Part shown: piece after piece, positions 33,344 to 41,363 of the stretch
Layout of the letters: every line of letters begins with the position of its first letter
How positions within the stretch are numbered: the stretch's first letter is position 1
NCBI GenBank assembly: GCA_017434755.1
Contig: JAFRER010000014.1
Span: 1-64,000, forward strand
Origin: Oscillospiraceae bacterium
GTDB lineage: Bacteria > Bacillota > Clostridia > Oscillospirales > Oscillospiraceae
DNA: 64,000 nt
Direction of reading: 5' to 3'
The notes under the pieces: generated by a model
The model's database searches: none
Told to the model about the DNA's origin: nothing
What the model saw: only the letters and a program-made list of their open reading frames with translations
Program-made: the position numbers and the translations under genes

Positions 33344-34681
33344 ATGGAAGACAGATCGAAACTCGGCGCAAGAGGCTGGTTCTGCCTCATATTTTTCGGA
33401 CTGATCGGGCAGATCGCATGGGTCGTCGAAAACATGTATTTCGCGACCTTCTGTCAGGACATTTTCGGCAATTCCGGCAGACCGGACCTCAGCTATATCG
33501 TGACCACGCTGATGGTGATCCTCTCGGCGATCACCGCCACCGTGACGACCATCATCGCCGGAGCGCACTGCGACAGGCTCGGAAAGCGCAAGCCCTTCAT
33601 CGCCTGGGGCTACATCATCTGGGGATTCACCATCATGATCTTCGCCTTTCTTCCGATGCGCGCGGAGCCAGGCATGTTTTTCCTGGTAGGCGCGCTTCTC
33701 GTGCTGTTCGACTGCATCATGACCGTGGCGGGATCCACTTCCAACGATGCGGCCTTTAACGCCTGGGTGGCGGACAACACCAACCCGACCAACCGCGGCA
33801 AGGCGAATGCCATTCTGGCCATGCTGCCGGTTTTTGCCGTGATCGTTGTAGTCGTAGGACTCAAGTCGTTGTACAGCTCTGAAAATGAGAGCAACAGCCT
33901 TTTCTTCATCGTTCTCGGATGCATCCCCACGGCAGCCGGCTTCATAGCGCTGTTTTCCTTCAAGGATGCAAAGAATCTGGAACGCAGGGGAACGGAGGAA
34001 TCATACAGGGACACCTTCTACGGTTTCCGGAAGCAGGTGGTCCGGGAGAACAGAATGATGTATGTCTGCCTGGCCGCGTTCTGCATCATCAGCATCTCCC
34101 AGCAGACGTTCTTCTCCTATCTGATAAACTTCGTCACCAAGACACTGGGATACGGCGATGCTTTTTACATACCTGTTGCGGTCATTATAGTCGGAGCGGC
34201 AATTGTGACAGCAGTCTGCGGCATTCTATATGATAAACTAGGAAGAAAAAGGTTCTATTTGCCCCTGCTGATCATCATGATAATCGGGACACTGTCTTTC
34301 TATCTGCTCAAGGGACTTGACGGAGCGGTAAAGGGCATTGTCCTGTATGTCGGCGGCGTGCTCATGATGGGCGCGATCCTCTCCCTTACCGGCGCTCTTC
34401 AGTCCGCTTTCCAGGATTACATCCCCGAGGGCTTTGAGGGGCGGTTCCAGGGCGTCAGGATGTGCTTCATGGTGATGGTGCCGATGATCATCGGGCCGAT
34501 CATCTCCATGATCATCGGCCTCGACGCCATGGGCATGAACGGGGAGGACTTCATGCCGACCTATTCCATCTTCCTCGCGGCCGCGATAGTTGCCGTTTTT
34601 GCGGCTATCCCGCTGTATTTCGTAAGGAAGGATGACACTCGTCTCCGGCGCTGTCTTGCAGAGCGGAAACAGGAAAACTGA
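33344..34681 (+). CDS. MFS transporter
   Basis: 445 residues from the ATG at 33344, which sits 9 bases after GGAGG; the ATG at 33335 abuts that site. About 12 membrane helices are visible. The loop 2-3 motif CDRLGKRKPFIAWGY matches the MFS signature (G-x3-D-R-x-G-x-R-R type), and DKLGRKRFYLP appears in the second half. It resembles the sugar:cation or SLC45-like branches, so a sugar or small organic solute is the likely cargo; specificity cannot be read from the sequence. It ends in a strong terminator. Confidence 0.85.
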   Translation: MEDRSKLGARGWFCLIFFGLIGQIAWVVENMYFATFCQDIFGNSGRPDLSYIVTTLMVILSAITATVTTIIAGAHCDRLGKRKPFIAWGYIIWGFTIMIFAFLPMRAEPGMFFLVGALLVLFDCIMTVAGSTSNDAAFNAWVADNTNPTNRGKANAILAMLPVFAVIVVVVGLKSLYSSENESNSLFFIVLGCIPTAAGFIALFSFKDAKNLERRGTEESYRDTFYGFRKQVVRENRMMYVCLAAFCIISISQQTFFSYLINFVTKTLGYGDAFYIPVAVIIVGAAIVTAVCGILYDKLGRKRFYLPLLIIMIIGTLSFYLLKGLDGAVKGIVLYVGGVLMMGAILSLTGALQSAFQDYIPEGFEGRFQGVRMCFMVMVPMIIGPIISMIIGLDAMGMNGEDFMPTYSIFLAAAIVAVFAAIPLYFVRKDDTRLRRCLAERKQEN

Positions 34682-34716
34682 ACCGTGCTTCGAACGGGTT
34701 TGAAAAGCAGTTCATC

Positions 34717-34748
34717 AAAGAGGACTTTTCTTCGGAAAAGTCCTCTTT
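34717..34748 (+). terminator. Terminator of the MFS gene
   Basis: Perfect 14-bp stem AAAGAGGACTTTTC/GAAAAGTCCTCTTT with UUCG tetraloop, 36 bases after the stop. Confidence 0.92.
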
Positions 34749-34763
34749 CTGACGGCGTTTGGC

Positions 34764-34793
34764 TTGACAAAAGCAGCTGAAAAAGTTTACAAT
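34764..34793 (+). promoter_or_regulatory. Promoter of mgtE with long leader
   Basis: TTGACA (34764-34769), 18 bases, TACAAT (34788-34793). The start of mgtE is about 220 bases downstream. Confidence 0.6.
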
Positions 34794-34808
34794 TTATAAG
34801 CTGCGGAT

Positions 34809-34949
34809 ATGTTGAAATACAGCCGTGAAATCGATGAAAAAGAAAGGGAGGACTCGTCAATGGACGCTGGAAGTACCGGCGGCTCGTCAGCAGGCCGAAG
34901 TACGCGGGATCGCAAACGTTTCGTTGACGTTTGCTCTGCCCGCTTCTGA
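34809..34949 (+). CDS. Possible leader ORF upstream of mgtE
   Basis: An open frame of 46 codons, or 29 codons if it starts at the ATG at 34860, which has GGGAGG 9 bases upstream. It encodes MDAGSTGGSSAGRSTRDRKR and more. Its last third overlaps a hairpin (34902-34940; GCGGG/CCCGC and GCAAACG/CGTTTGC). Translation-coupled leaders control Mg2+ transporter genes in some bacteria, so this may be one. It may equally be chance. The remainder of the leader (34950-35021) shows nothing else except the mgtE RBS. Confidence 0.3.
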   Translation: MLKYSREIDEKEREDSSMDAGSTGGSSAGRSTRDRKRFVDVCSARF

Positions 34950-35021
34950 TCAACGAATGCTTTGGTCTGCCGTAACATCTTTACTGATTCTTGACCGTAT
35001 GAAAAAGAACAGGAGGTTGCC

Positions 35022-36395
35022 ATGGCAGAACGCACATTTTCCATTGAGGATACTCTTTCCGCCCTGCTTGCGGGAAAGAAGTATTCCACGATAAAAGATA
35101 TCCTTGTAACGATGAACCCCTCCGACGTCGCCTCGGTGTTCGAGGACATGGAGGAGGACAGGCTCCCGCTGCTGTTCCGGCTTCTCCCGAAGGAGGAGGC
35201 TGCGGAGACCTTCGTCGAAATGGATCCGGAGCTCCAGGAGATGCTGATCAAAGGCTTCTCGGATTCGGAGCTCAGAGAGGTCGTCGACGAGCTGTATGTC
35301 GACGATGCTGTCGACATAGTGGAGGAGATGCCCGCCAACGTCGTGCGGAGGATCCTCTCCCAGGCGGATCCGGAGATGCGCAAGCAGATCAACGAGATCC
35401 TGCGGTATCCGGAGAACTCCGCCGGATCCATCATGACCACGGAGTATGTTTCCCTCCGCCCGAGCATGACCGTCGGAGAAGCCATTACCCGGATCCGGCG
35501 CACGGGTGTGGATAAGGAGACGATCTATACCTGCTACGTGACCAAGGACAGAAACCTTCTGGGAATGGTCACCGTGAAGGATCTGCTCCTTGCGCAGGAC
35601 GACGACACCCCGGTCAGCGAGATCATGGACACGAACGTCATCTCGGTGAACACCCATGCCGACCAGGAAGAAGTCGCCCAGATGCTCTCCAAGTATAACT
35701 TCATCGCTCTGCCGGTCGTTGACAGCGACAACAGGATGGTCGGTATCATCACCTTCGACGACGCCATGGACGTTCTCGAAGAGGAGACCACGGAAGATAT
35801 CGAGATCATGGCCGGTATCACGCCTTCGGACAAGACCTATCTCCGGTCCACGCCCTTCGACCTTTTCCGGCACAGGATCCCCTGGCTGCTGCTCCTCATG
35901 GTGTCCGCGACCTTCACGGGCATGATCATCACGCACTTTGAGAGTGCTCTTGCCCATCTCGTTGTCCTCACGGCCTTTATCCCGATGCTGATGGACACGG
36001 GAGGAAACTCCGGTTCCCAGTCGTCCGTTACCGTGATCCGTGCGATATCCCTGAATGAGCTGGAGTTTTCCGATCTTGCGGTGGTCATCTGGAAGGAGAT
36101 CCGGACCGCGGTCCTCTGCGGACTGGCGCTCGCCGCCGCGTGCTTTGCCAAGGTGATGCTCGTGGACAGGCTGCTCCTGGGAAATACCGATGTATCGATA
36201 CTGGTGGCCGCTGTTGTCTGCGCCACGATGGCGTTCACAATCCTGGTGGCAAAGATCGTGGGCTGCACGCTCCCAATGCTGGCAAAAAGACTCGGCTTTG
36301 ACCCGGCAGTAATGGCAAGTCCGTTCATCACCACGATAGTCGACGCGCTGTCCCTGCTGATCTATTTCGGCATTGCCAGCGCCGTGCTGTTCTGA
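35022..36395 (+). CDS. mgtE: Magnesium transporter MgtE
   Basis: 457 residues, standard length. Cytoplasmic MgtE_N domain (about 15-130), two CBS domains (about 135-260) that sense Mg2+, the connecting helix, and five membrane helices (about 285-457). The pore region holds MLMDTGGNSGSQSS and the family's conserved Asp in the last helix pair (FITTIVDALSLLIYF). It forms a dimeric Mg2+ channel that closes when cytoplasmic Mg2+ is high. RBS CAGGAGG. deoC follows 13 bases later. Confidence 0.96.
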   Translation: MAERTFSIEDTLSALLAGKKYSTIKDILVTMNPSDVASVFEDMEEDRLPLLFRLLPKEEAAETFVEMDPELQEMLIKGFSDSELREVVDELYVDDAVDIVEEMPANVVRRILSQADPEMRKQINEILRYPENSAGSIMTTEYVSLRPSMTVGEAITRIRRTGVDKETIYTCYVTKDRNLLGMVTVKDLLLAQDDDTPVSEIMDTNVISVNTHADQEEVAQMLSKYNFIALPVVDSDNRMVGIITFDDAMDVLEEETTEDIEIMAGITPSDKTYLRSTPFDLFRHRIPWLLLLMVSATFTGMIITHFESALAHLVVLTAFIPMLMDTGGNSGSQSSVTVIRAISLNELEFSDLAVVIWKEIRTAVLCGLALAAACFAKVMLVDRLLLGNTDVSILVAAVVCATMAFTILVAKIVGCTLPMLAKRLGFDPAVMASPFITTIVDALSLLIYFGIASAVLF

Positions 36396-36408
36396 AAAGG
36401 AGAACGAT

Positions 36409-37080
36409 ATGGAGATTTCCGATATACTGAAGATCTGTGACCACACCCTGCTTCGTGTGGACTGCACGGCGGAAGAGATCCGGAAGCTTTGCGATGAGGC
36501 GATCCGGTATTCATGCGCAAGCGTCTGCATTCCGCCCTGCCATGTCGCGGGGGCAAAAAGATATGTGGGCGACAGGATGAAAATCTGCACCGTCATAGGC
36601 TTTCCCAACGGGTACATGACTTCCGCTGCAAAAGCTTTTGAGGCCTCGGACGCCATCGGCAACGGAGCCGATGAGATCGATATGGTGATCAATCTCTCCA
36701 TGGTCAAGGACGGGCAGTGGGATGCCGTGAAAAACGACATCCTGGCAGTCCGGGAGGCCACGAAGGGCTATATCCTCAAGGTCATCATCGAATGCTGTCT
36801 GCTCACCGATGAGGAGAAGATCAGACTCTGTGAGATCGTGGCGGAATGCGGGGCCGATTTCATAAAGACATCCACAGGCTTTTCAAAATGGGGAGCCACC
36901 GCGGCGGATGTGGAGCTGATGAGAGCGCACTCTCCGGCGGAGGTGAAGGTCAAAGCGGCCGGCGGGATATCCTCCATAGACGATGCAGAGGCCTTTATCT
37001 CTCTCGGCGCGGAGAGGCTCGGTACCAGCCGCATCGTGAAACTTGCGATGCAGATGGAAGAAGAAGCGGAAAACGCATAA
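36409..37080 (+). CDS. deoC: Deoxyribose-phosphate aldolase
   Basis: 223 residues from the ATG at 36409 behind AAAAGGAG. TIM-barrel aldolase motifs: DHTLL at the start, GFPNG, ADEIDMVIN, the Schiff-base Lys in LKVIIECCLL and the second Lys in VKVKAAGGI. It cleaves 2-deoxyribose-5-phosphate to acetaldehyde and glyceraldehyde-3-phosphate in nucleoside salvage. No other deo gene is adjacent. Confidence 0.95.
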   Translation: MEISDILKICDHTLLRVDCTAEEIRKLCDEAIRYSCASVCIPPCHVAGAKRYVGDRMKICTVIGFPNGYMTSAAKAFEASDAIGNGADEIDMVINLSMVKDGQWDAVKNDILAVREATKGYILKVIIECCLLTDEEKIRLCEIVAECGADFIKTSTGFSKWGATAADVELMRAHSPAEVKVKAAGGISSIDDAEAFISLGAERLGTSRIVKLAMQMEEEAENA

Positions 37081-37098
37081 AAACCGATAAAGATTTGC

Positions 37099-37127
37099 TT
37101 GACAAACGCGTTCCCCGCTGATATAGT
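37099..37127 (+). promoter_or_regulatory. Promoter of infC-rpmI-rplT
   Basis: TTGACA (37099-37104), 17 bases, TATAGT (37122-37127). The leader to infC is about 155 bases. Confidence 0.8.
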
Positions 37128-37239
37128 AGGAGAGCTGAAAATAAAGAAGGAACGGTATCCCGTCCTCACCCTCCGGTTTTTATCAGGAGCGGTCAATAAT
37201 TTCGCTTATCTTGTATGGATTATAAGATAGTGTCATTAT

Positions 37240-37271
37240 GCGCGGATGCCGGTCATCTGCGCTTATTTTAT
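37240..37271 (+). terminator. Attenuator in the infC leader
   Basis: GCGCGGATG and CATCTGCGC form a 9-bp stem (one G-U) with a 5-base loop, followed by TTATTTTAT, 18 bases before the infC start. In Firmicutes this operon leader is bound by ribosomal protein L20 to control read-through; the L20-binding fold itself was not verified here. Confidence 0.65.
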
Positions 37272-37288
37272 TGCCGGAGGTGTTACCT

Positions 37289-37894
37289 ATAGCAAACTTT
37301 GATCATCAAATCAATGACGAGATCCAGGACAGTGAAGTACGTCTCATAGGAGAAAACGGAGAACAGCTTGGAATAATGTCGTCCGAAGACGCGCTCAAGA
37401 TCGCCGAGGAACACGGGTACGATCTTGTGAAGATCGCGCCGAACGCCAATCCGCCTGTATGCCGTATCATGGATTACGGCAAGTTCCGTTTCGAGCAGAC
37501 GAAAAAGGAAAAGGAAGCCAAGAAGAATCAGAAGACCATTGAGATCAAGGAGATCCGTATGTCTCCCGGTATCGGAGAGAATGACTTCGGCACCAAACTG
37601 AAGAACGGCATCAAGTTCCTTTCCGAAGGCAACAGGCTCAAGGTATCCATCCGTTTCAGGGGCAGAGAGATGGCCCACACGGAGATCGGCGCCGACCTGC
37701 TGAAGGACTTTGCCGAAAAATGCTCTGCTGTCGCCAATCTCGACAAGGCTCCCAAGCTTGAAGGCAGGAACATGTTCATATTCCTTTCTCCGAAGCCTGC
37801 AGCACCCGTCAAGAAGAGTTCGAAGAAGCAGCCTAAGGCTGATGCGCCCGCCTCCCCGGAAGCATCCGACAATAAAGAAAGCGCAGAAAACTGA
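37289..37894 (+). CDS. infC: Translation initiation factor IF-3 with AUA start
   Basis: About 201 residues. No ATG, GTG or TTG fits: the conserved N terminus (NFDHQINDEI) begins after an ATA codon at 37289 placed 8 bases behind GGAGG. A non-AUG start (AUU, AUC or AUA) is the known autoregulatory feature of infC, since IF-3 itself rejects such starts. Protein motifs: RLIGENGEQLGI, ANPPVCRIMDYGKFRFEQ, and KEIRMSPGIGENDF for the C-domain. It binds the 30S subunit and checks the initiator codon. The C terminus has an extra Lys/Ala/Pro-rich tail of about 30 residues. Confidence 0.93.
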   Translation: MANFDHQINDEIQDSEVRLIGENGEQLGIMSSEDALKIAEEHGYDLVKIAPNANPPVCRIMDYGKFRFEQTKKEKEAKKNQKTIEIKEIRMSPGIGENDFGTKLKNGIKFLSEGNRLKVSIRFRGREMAHTEIGADLLKDFAEKCSAVANLDKAPKLEGRNMFIFLSPKPAAPVKKSSKKQPKADAPASPEASDNKESAEN

Positions 37895-37948
37895 TTTGCT
37901 TTATACAGGGAATCCTGTGTAATAACTCAATTCAAAGGAGTAATAATC

Positions 37949-38146
37949 ATGCCCAAACTGAAAACGCACAGTGGTGCCAAGAAGAGATTCAATCTCACCA
38001 AAACCGGCAAAGTCAAGCGTGCTCATGCTTATAAGAGCCATATCCTCACCAAGAAGGACTCAAAGCGCTGCCGCAGGCTTCGCTCCGAGACCTATGCGGA
38101 TCGTACCAACGAAGCAACGATCAAAAAGATGATCCCTTATAAATAA
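37949..38146 (+). CDS. rpmI: 50S ribosomal protein L35
   Basis: 65 residues, the usual length, with the signature [14 protein letters not shown] and a basic middle ([11 protein letters not shown]). It lies between infC and rplT, the conserved order. RBS AAAGGAG. Confidence 0.97.
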   Translation: MPKLKTHSGAKKRFNLTKTGKVKRAHAYKSHILTKKDSKRCRRLRSETYADRTNEATIKKMIPYK

Positions 38147-38178
38147 GGACAAAGCAGATAATTAGGAGGATAATATAA

Positions 38179-38538
38179 ATGGCTAGAGTAAAAGGCGCAA
38201 TGATGACCCGCAAGCACAGGAACAAGATCCTCGGTCTTGCAAAGGGATACTGGGGCAACAAGTCCCGTCACTATAAGATGGCGAACCAGCAGATGATGAA
38301 ATCCGGACGCTATGCTTACGTCGGACGCAAGCAGAAGAAGAGGGATTTCCGCAAGCTGTGGATCACCCGTATCAGCGCAGGCTGCAAGATGAACGGAATG
38401 AACTATTCCAAGTTCATGCACGGACTCAAGCTCGCGGGAGTGGACCTCAACCGCAAGATGCTCTCTGAGACGGCAATCCATGATCCGGCTGCTTTCACAG
38501 CCCTGTGCGATCTTGCCAAAAACGCCAATAAAGCGTAA
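38179..38538 (+). CDS. rplT: 50S ribosomal protein L20
   Basis: 119 residues, standard length. Motifs: [38 protein letters not shown]. Besides its structural role in 50S assembly, L20 represses its own operon in Firmicutes, so it is the likely effector at the leader around 37240. RBS TAGGAGG. Confidence 0.97.
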   Translation: MARVKGAMMTRKHRNKILGLAKGYWGNKSRHYKMANQQMMKSGRYAYVGRKQKKRDFRKLWITRISAGCKMNGMNYSKFMHGLKLAGVDLNRKMLSETAIHDPAAFTALCDLAKNANKA

Positions 38539-38551
38539 GCGTGAAATGCTG

Positions 38552-38588
38552 AAACGGCTCCGGTGAAGACCGGAGCCGTTTGGCTGTT
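38552..38588 (+). terminator. Terminator of the infC-rpmI-rplT operon
   Basis: 12-bp stem AAACGGCTCCGG/CCGGAGCCGTTT followed after GGC by TGTTTT. Confidence 0.85.
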
Positions 38589-38686
38589 TTACGGAAAGGT
38601 TTCCGTCAGCACGACTCTTTCCGAAAACAGAAGTTCTGTGATATAATCTTCTCAATCGATCCGTGACCTGTGAAGGAGAACAATCC

Positions 38687-39448
38687 ATGGATATCACACA
38701 GACGTTTTATGACAATATCGCACCGAAATATGAAAAGCTCTATCCGGACTGGCAGACCGCATCGCTGGAGCAGGCGGAGATACTGGATAAACTGTTCCGG
38801 GAGAACGGCTTTGATCATACGGCCCATGTCCTCGACTGCGCCTGCGGGATCGGAACTCAGGCGATCGGACTGGCACAGCGCGGGTATGACGTGACAGGCT
38901 CGGACATCAGTGACGGTGAACTGGACGAGGCAAAAAGACGGGCAGAGAAGAACGGTGCCGGGGTCCGTTTGGAACGCGCGGATTTCTGCGCATTATCAGA
39001 GGTCTTCCCGGAAAGGTTTGACATCGTCATTGCAATGGACAATGCTCTTCCGCACATGCTTACGAGGGAAAAGCTGGAAGCGGCTGTCCGAAGCATCTGC
39101 GGTCAGATCAGACCGGGCGGACTGTTTGTGGCCAGCATCCGGGACTATGACAGCCTCCTGATGAGCAAACCGCCCTATTCACCGCCCTATATACACAAGA
39201 GCTCCAAAGGGCAGCGGGTTTCCTTTCAGACCTGGATCTGGACGGATGACAATTATCAGCTGACGCAGTATATCATCGAGGATGAAGGGAACCTTCAGGT
39301 CAGTAAATTTGCATGTGAATACAGAGCAGTACGCAGAGAGGAACTGACAGATCTGCTTCTCTCCGGCGGCTGCAGCGAGGTGATCTGGAAGTTCCCGGAA
39401 GAAACGGGCTTCTTTCAGCCGATCGTGATCGCAAAAAGGGACAGCTGA
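38687..39448 (+). CDS. Class I SAM-dependent methyltransferase
   Basis: 253 residues from the ATG at 38687 behind AAGGAG; TATAAT at 38642-38647 is a likely -10. The Rossmann-like core has motif I LDCACGIGTQAIGLAQRG, the acidic SDISDGELDEAKRRA, and a motif IV-like FDIVIAMDNALPH, which suits a small-molecule methyltransferase (UbiE/glycine-N-methyltransferase-like). Substrate not identifiable. The next gene starts 21 bases downstream. Confidence 0.88.
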   Translation: MDITQTFYDNIAPKYEKLYPDWQTASLEQAEILDKLFRENGFDHTAHVLDCACGIGTQAIGLAQRGYDVTGSDISDGELDEAKRRAEKNGAGVRLERADFCALSEVFPERFDIVIAMDNALPHMLTREKLEAAVRSICGQIRPGGLFVASIRDYDSLLMSKPPYSPPYIHKSSKGQRVSFQTWIWTDDNYQLTQYIIEDEGNLQVSKFACEYRAVRREELTDLLLSGGCSEVIWKFPEETGFFQPIVIAKRDS

Positions 39449-39469
39449 CAGCAGAATGAGGTGTTATCG

Positions 39470-40108
39470 ATGAAGAACGGAAAAAGCCCGGATCCGGATG
39501 CCGTCCATCCGATCGCCGGATATGACAGGGAGATCTATGTCAGGCCGACGATCAGCAATCCGAATATCCTTGTCGGCGACTTCACCTATATCGCCGATTC
39601 TGAGTTTGAAAGCCATGTGACGCATCTGTACGACTGGAACGGAGACAGACTTATCATCGGAAAGTTCTGTCAGATCGCGGCCGGGGTGGAGTTCGTTATG
39701 AACGGGGCGAACCATCAGATGAATGCGGTCACGACATTCCCGTTCTACACGCTGGAAGGATGGGATATGGAGCCGCCCGGGAAGGCTGACCTGCCGCTCA
39801 AGGGGGACACGGTGATAGGGAATGACGTGTGGATCGGGCAGAACGCAGTGATCCTGCCGGGCGTCCATATAGGTGACGGAGCGATCATCGGAGCGAACAG
39901 TGTCGTAGGGCGGGATATCGAGCCCTATACCATTGCGGCCGGAAATCCGGTGAGAGCGGTCAGAAAACGCTTTGATGAGGAACTGGCAGATTTATTGCTC
40001 AGATTCAGATGGTGGGATAAAAGAATTGAGGAAATAAATGATCTGATCCCGATCCTGACCTGCGGGGATCTGGAAAAAGTCAGGAAGGAGATCCGGGCAA
40101 GACTATGA
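39470..40108 (+). CDS. Xenobiotic (Vat/CatB-type) acetyltransferase
   Basis: 212 residues from the ATG at 39470 behind GAGGTG. Left-handed beta-helix hexapeptide repeats and the XAT signatures are clear: [22 protein letters not shown] (catalytic His), [27 protein letters not shown] and the C-terminal [21 protein letters not shown]. The set matches streptogramin A acetyltransferases (Vat) and CatB-like chloramphenicol acetyltransferases, with Vat looking closer. Actual resistance is not proven by sequence, as many chromosomal XATs have other substrates. It overlaps the next gene by ATGA. Confidence 0.87.
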   Translation: MKNGKSPDPDAVHPIAGYDREIYVRPTISNPNILVGDFTYIADSEFESHVTHLYDWNGDRLIIGKFCQIAAGVEFVMNGANHQMNAVTTFPFYTLEGWDMEPPGKADLPLKGDTVIGNDVWIGQNAVILPGVHIGDGAIIGANSVVGRDIEPYTIAAGNPVRAVRKRFDEELADLLLRFRWWDKRIEEINDLIPILTCGDLEKVRKEIRARL

Positions 40109-40644
40109 TCATTCTGATCACGGGAGCATCACACACCGGGAAAACGATCCTGGCACAAAGGATGCTCGAAAAGGTTCGGTATCCGTATCTTTCCATCGAC
40201 CATCTGAAAATGGGGCTGATACGCAGCGGTCATACCCGGCTGACACCGGAAGATGACGAGGAGCTCACACCGTATCTGTGGCCGATCGTCCGGGAGATGA
40301 TGAAAACTGCGATCGAGAACCGGCAGAATCTTATCGTCGAAGGCTGCTATGTTCCGTTTGATTGGAGAAAAGATCTTGAGGAGGAGTATTTATCCTCCGT
40401 CCGCTTCATCTGCCTTGCCATGACCGAAAAGTATATAGAAGAGCACTTCGATGAGATCATAGGGAATGAGTCCGCCGTAGAAGCCAGAGCGGTCGTTTCA
40501 GACTGTACCGCTGAAGCCCTGAAGGACGACAACCGGAAATATATCGATGGATTTCAGCGTGCAGGAGAGCAGGTGACTCTGATCGATGACTGCTTCGAAA
40601 AGACACTGGAATCACTGGTAAACGGGACAGCCGCTTTTCTTTGA
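40105..40644 (+). CDS. P-loop kinase-like ATPase
   Basis: 179 residues. Walker A GASHTGKT at about 7-14, followed by a helix and [14 protein letters not shown], as in small-molecule kinases of the zeta-toxin, 2-phosphoglycerate-kinase or adenylate-kinase-like group. EGCYVP may be the Walker B region. Coupled to the acetyltransferase gene by a 4-base overlap. Substrate unknown. Kinases of this build next to resistance-like acetyltransferases could also modify drugs, but nothing here proves that. Confidence 0.7.
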   Translation: MIILITGASHTGKTILAQRMLEKVRYPYLSIDHLKMGLIRSGHTRLTPEDDEELTPYLWPIVREMMKTAIENRQNLIVEGCYVPFDWRKDLEEEYLSSVRFICLAMTEKYIEEHFDEIIGNESAVEARAVVSDCTAEALKDDNRKYIDGFQRAGEQVTLIDDCFEKTLESLVNGTAAFL

Positions 40645-40692
40645 TCCCGGCAGACGCATCTGCGGATCCGGAGAAAATCCAGAATAAAACAC

Positions 40693-40721
40693 TTGACATG
40701 TGACCGTTCGTTCTCTATAAT
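40693..40721 (+). promoter_or_regulatory. Perfect-consensus promoter of the TetR-NSR-ABC operon
   Basis: TTGACA (40693-40698), 17 bases, TATAAT (40716-40721), embedded in the operator at 40699-40742. Confidence 0.9.
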
Positions 40722-40742
40722 ACGAGAGAACGAACGGTCACA
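40699..40742. promoter_or_regulatory. TetR-type operator: perfect 18-bp inverted repeat
   Basis: TGTGACCGTTCGTTCTCT and its exact reverse complement AGAGAACGAACGGTCACA are separated by 8 bases. The repeat spans the promoter spacer, the -10 box and the start region, so bound repressor would block polymerase. The TetR gene begins 22 bases later, which implies autoregulation. Confidence 0.88.
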
Positions 40743-40763
40743 TTCTTTTCGGAGGTGTTGCTT

Positions 40764-41363
40764 ATGGCAAAAGGCACGAAAGAAAGAATACTGACGGCGG
40801 CATTGGAGATGTTTTCCCAAAACGGCTATGCCGGAACGAACATCCGCGAACTGACAGCCTCCTTAGGGCTTGTCAAGTCCTCTCTGTACCGTCATTTTGA
40901 AAGTAAGGAGGAGATCTGGAACACCCTTCTGGATGAAATGACGGTCTATTACGAGGACCGTTTCGGCTCTCCGGAGCATCTCCCGCCTATGCCTGAAACT
41001 TTAGAGGATCTTGTTTATGTGACGATGCATATGGCGGAGATCACGATACGGGACGAGAAGATCGTGATGACGAGAAAGCTGCTCACGATAGAGCAGTTTC
41101 GTGACGGCCGCGCGCGGGACCTTGCGACGAAGCATTTTCTCACCGGACTGACGGATATGTTCATACATATTTTTGCGGGAATGATGGATAAGGGGCTGTT
41201 CCGGCGCGATGATCCCGAAATGCTTGCCTTCGCCTATACAGCGCCGATCACAGCGCTGATCCATCTGTGCGACCGGGAGCCGGAAAAGACAGAAGAGGCC
41301 CTGGAGCGGATCGAAGCTTTCAGCTGGCACTTCGTGAAGATATACGGAGTGAACAAAGCATGA
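40764..41363 (+). CDS. TetR-family repressor
   Basis: 199 residues from the ATG at 40764 behind GGAGGTG. N-terminal HTH: KERILTAALEMFSQNGYAGTNIRELTASLGLVKSSLYRHFESKEEIW, the standard TetR pattern. The C-terminal ligand domain is unique. It probably binds the large palindrome overlapping its own promoter and controls the protease and ABC genes downstream (inference from position). The inducer may be an antimicrobial peptide or a small molecule. Confidence 0.93.
   Translation: MAKGTKERILTAALEMFSQNGYAGTNIRELTASLGLVKSSLYRHFESKEEIWNTLLDEMTVYYEDRFGSPEHLPPMPETLEDLVYVTMHMAEITIRDEKIVMTRKLLTIEQFRDGRARDLATKHFLTGLTDMFIHIFAGMMDKGLFRRDDPEMLAFAYTAPITALIHLCDREPEKTEEALERIEAFSWHFVKIYGVNKA

Noticed and set aside
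34800..35021. M-box, yybP-ykoY or ydaO riboswitch upstream of mgtE
   Set aside because: None of the conserved core strings of these aptamers could be matched by eye; only generic hairpins remain.
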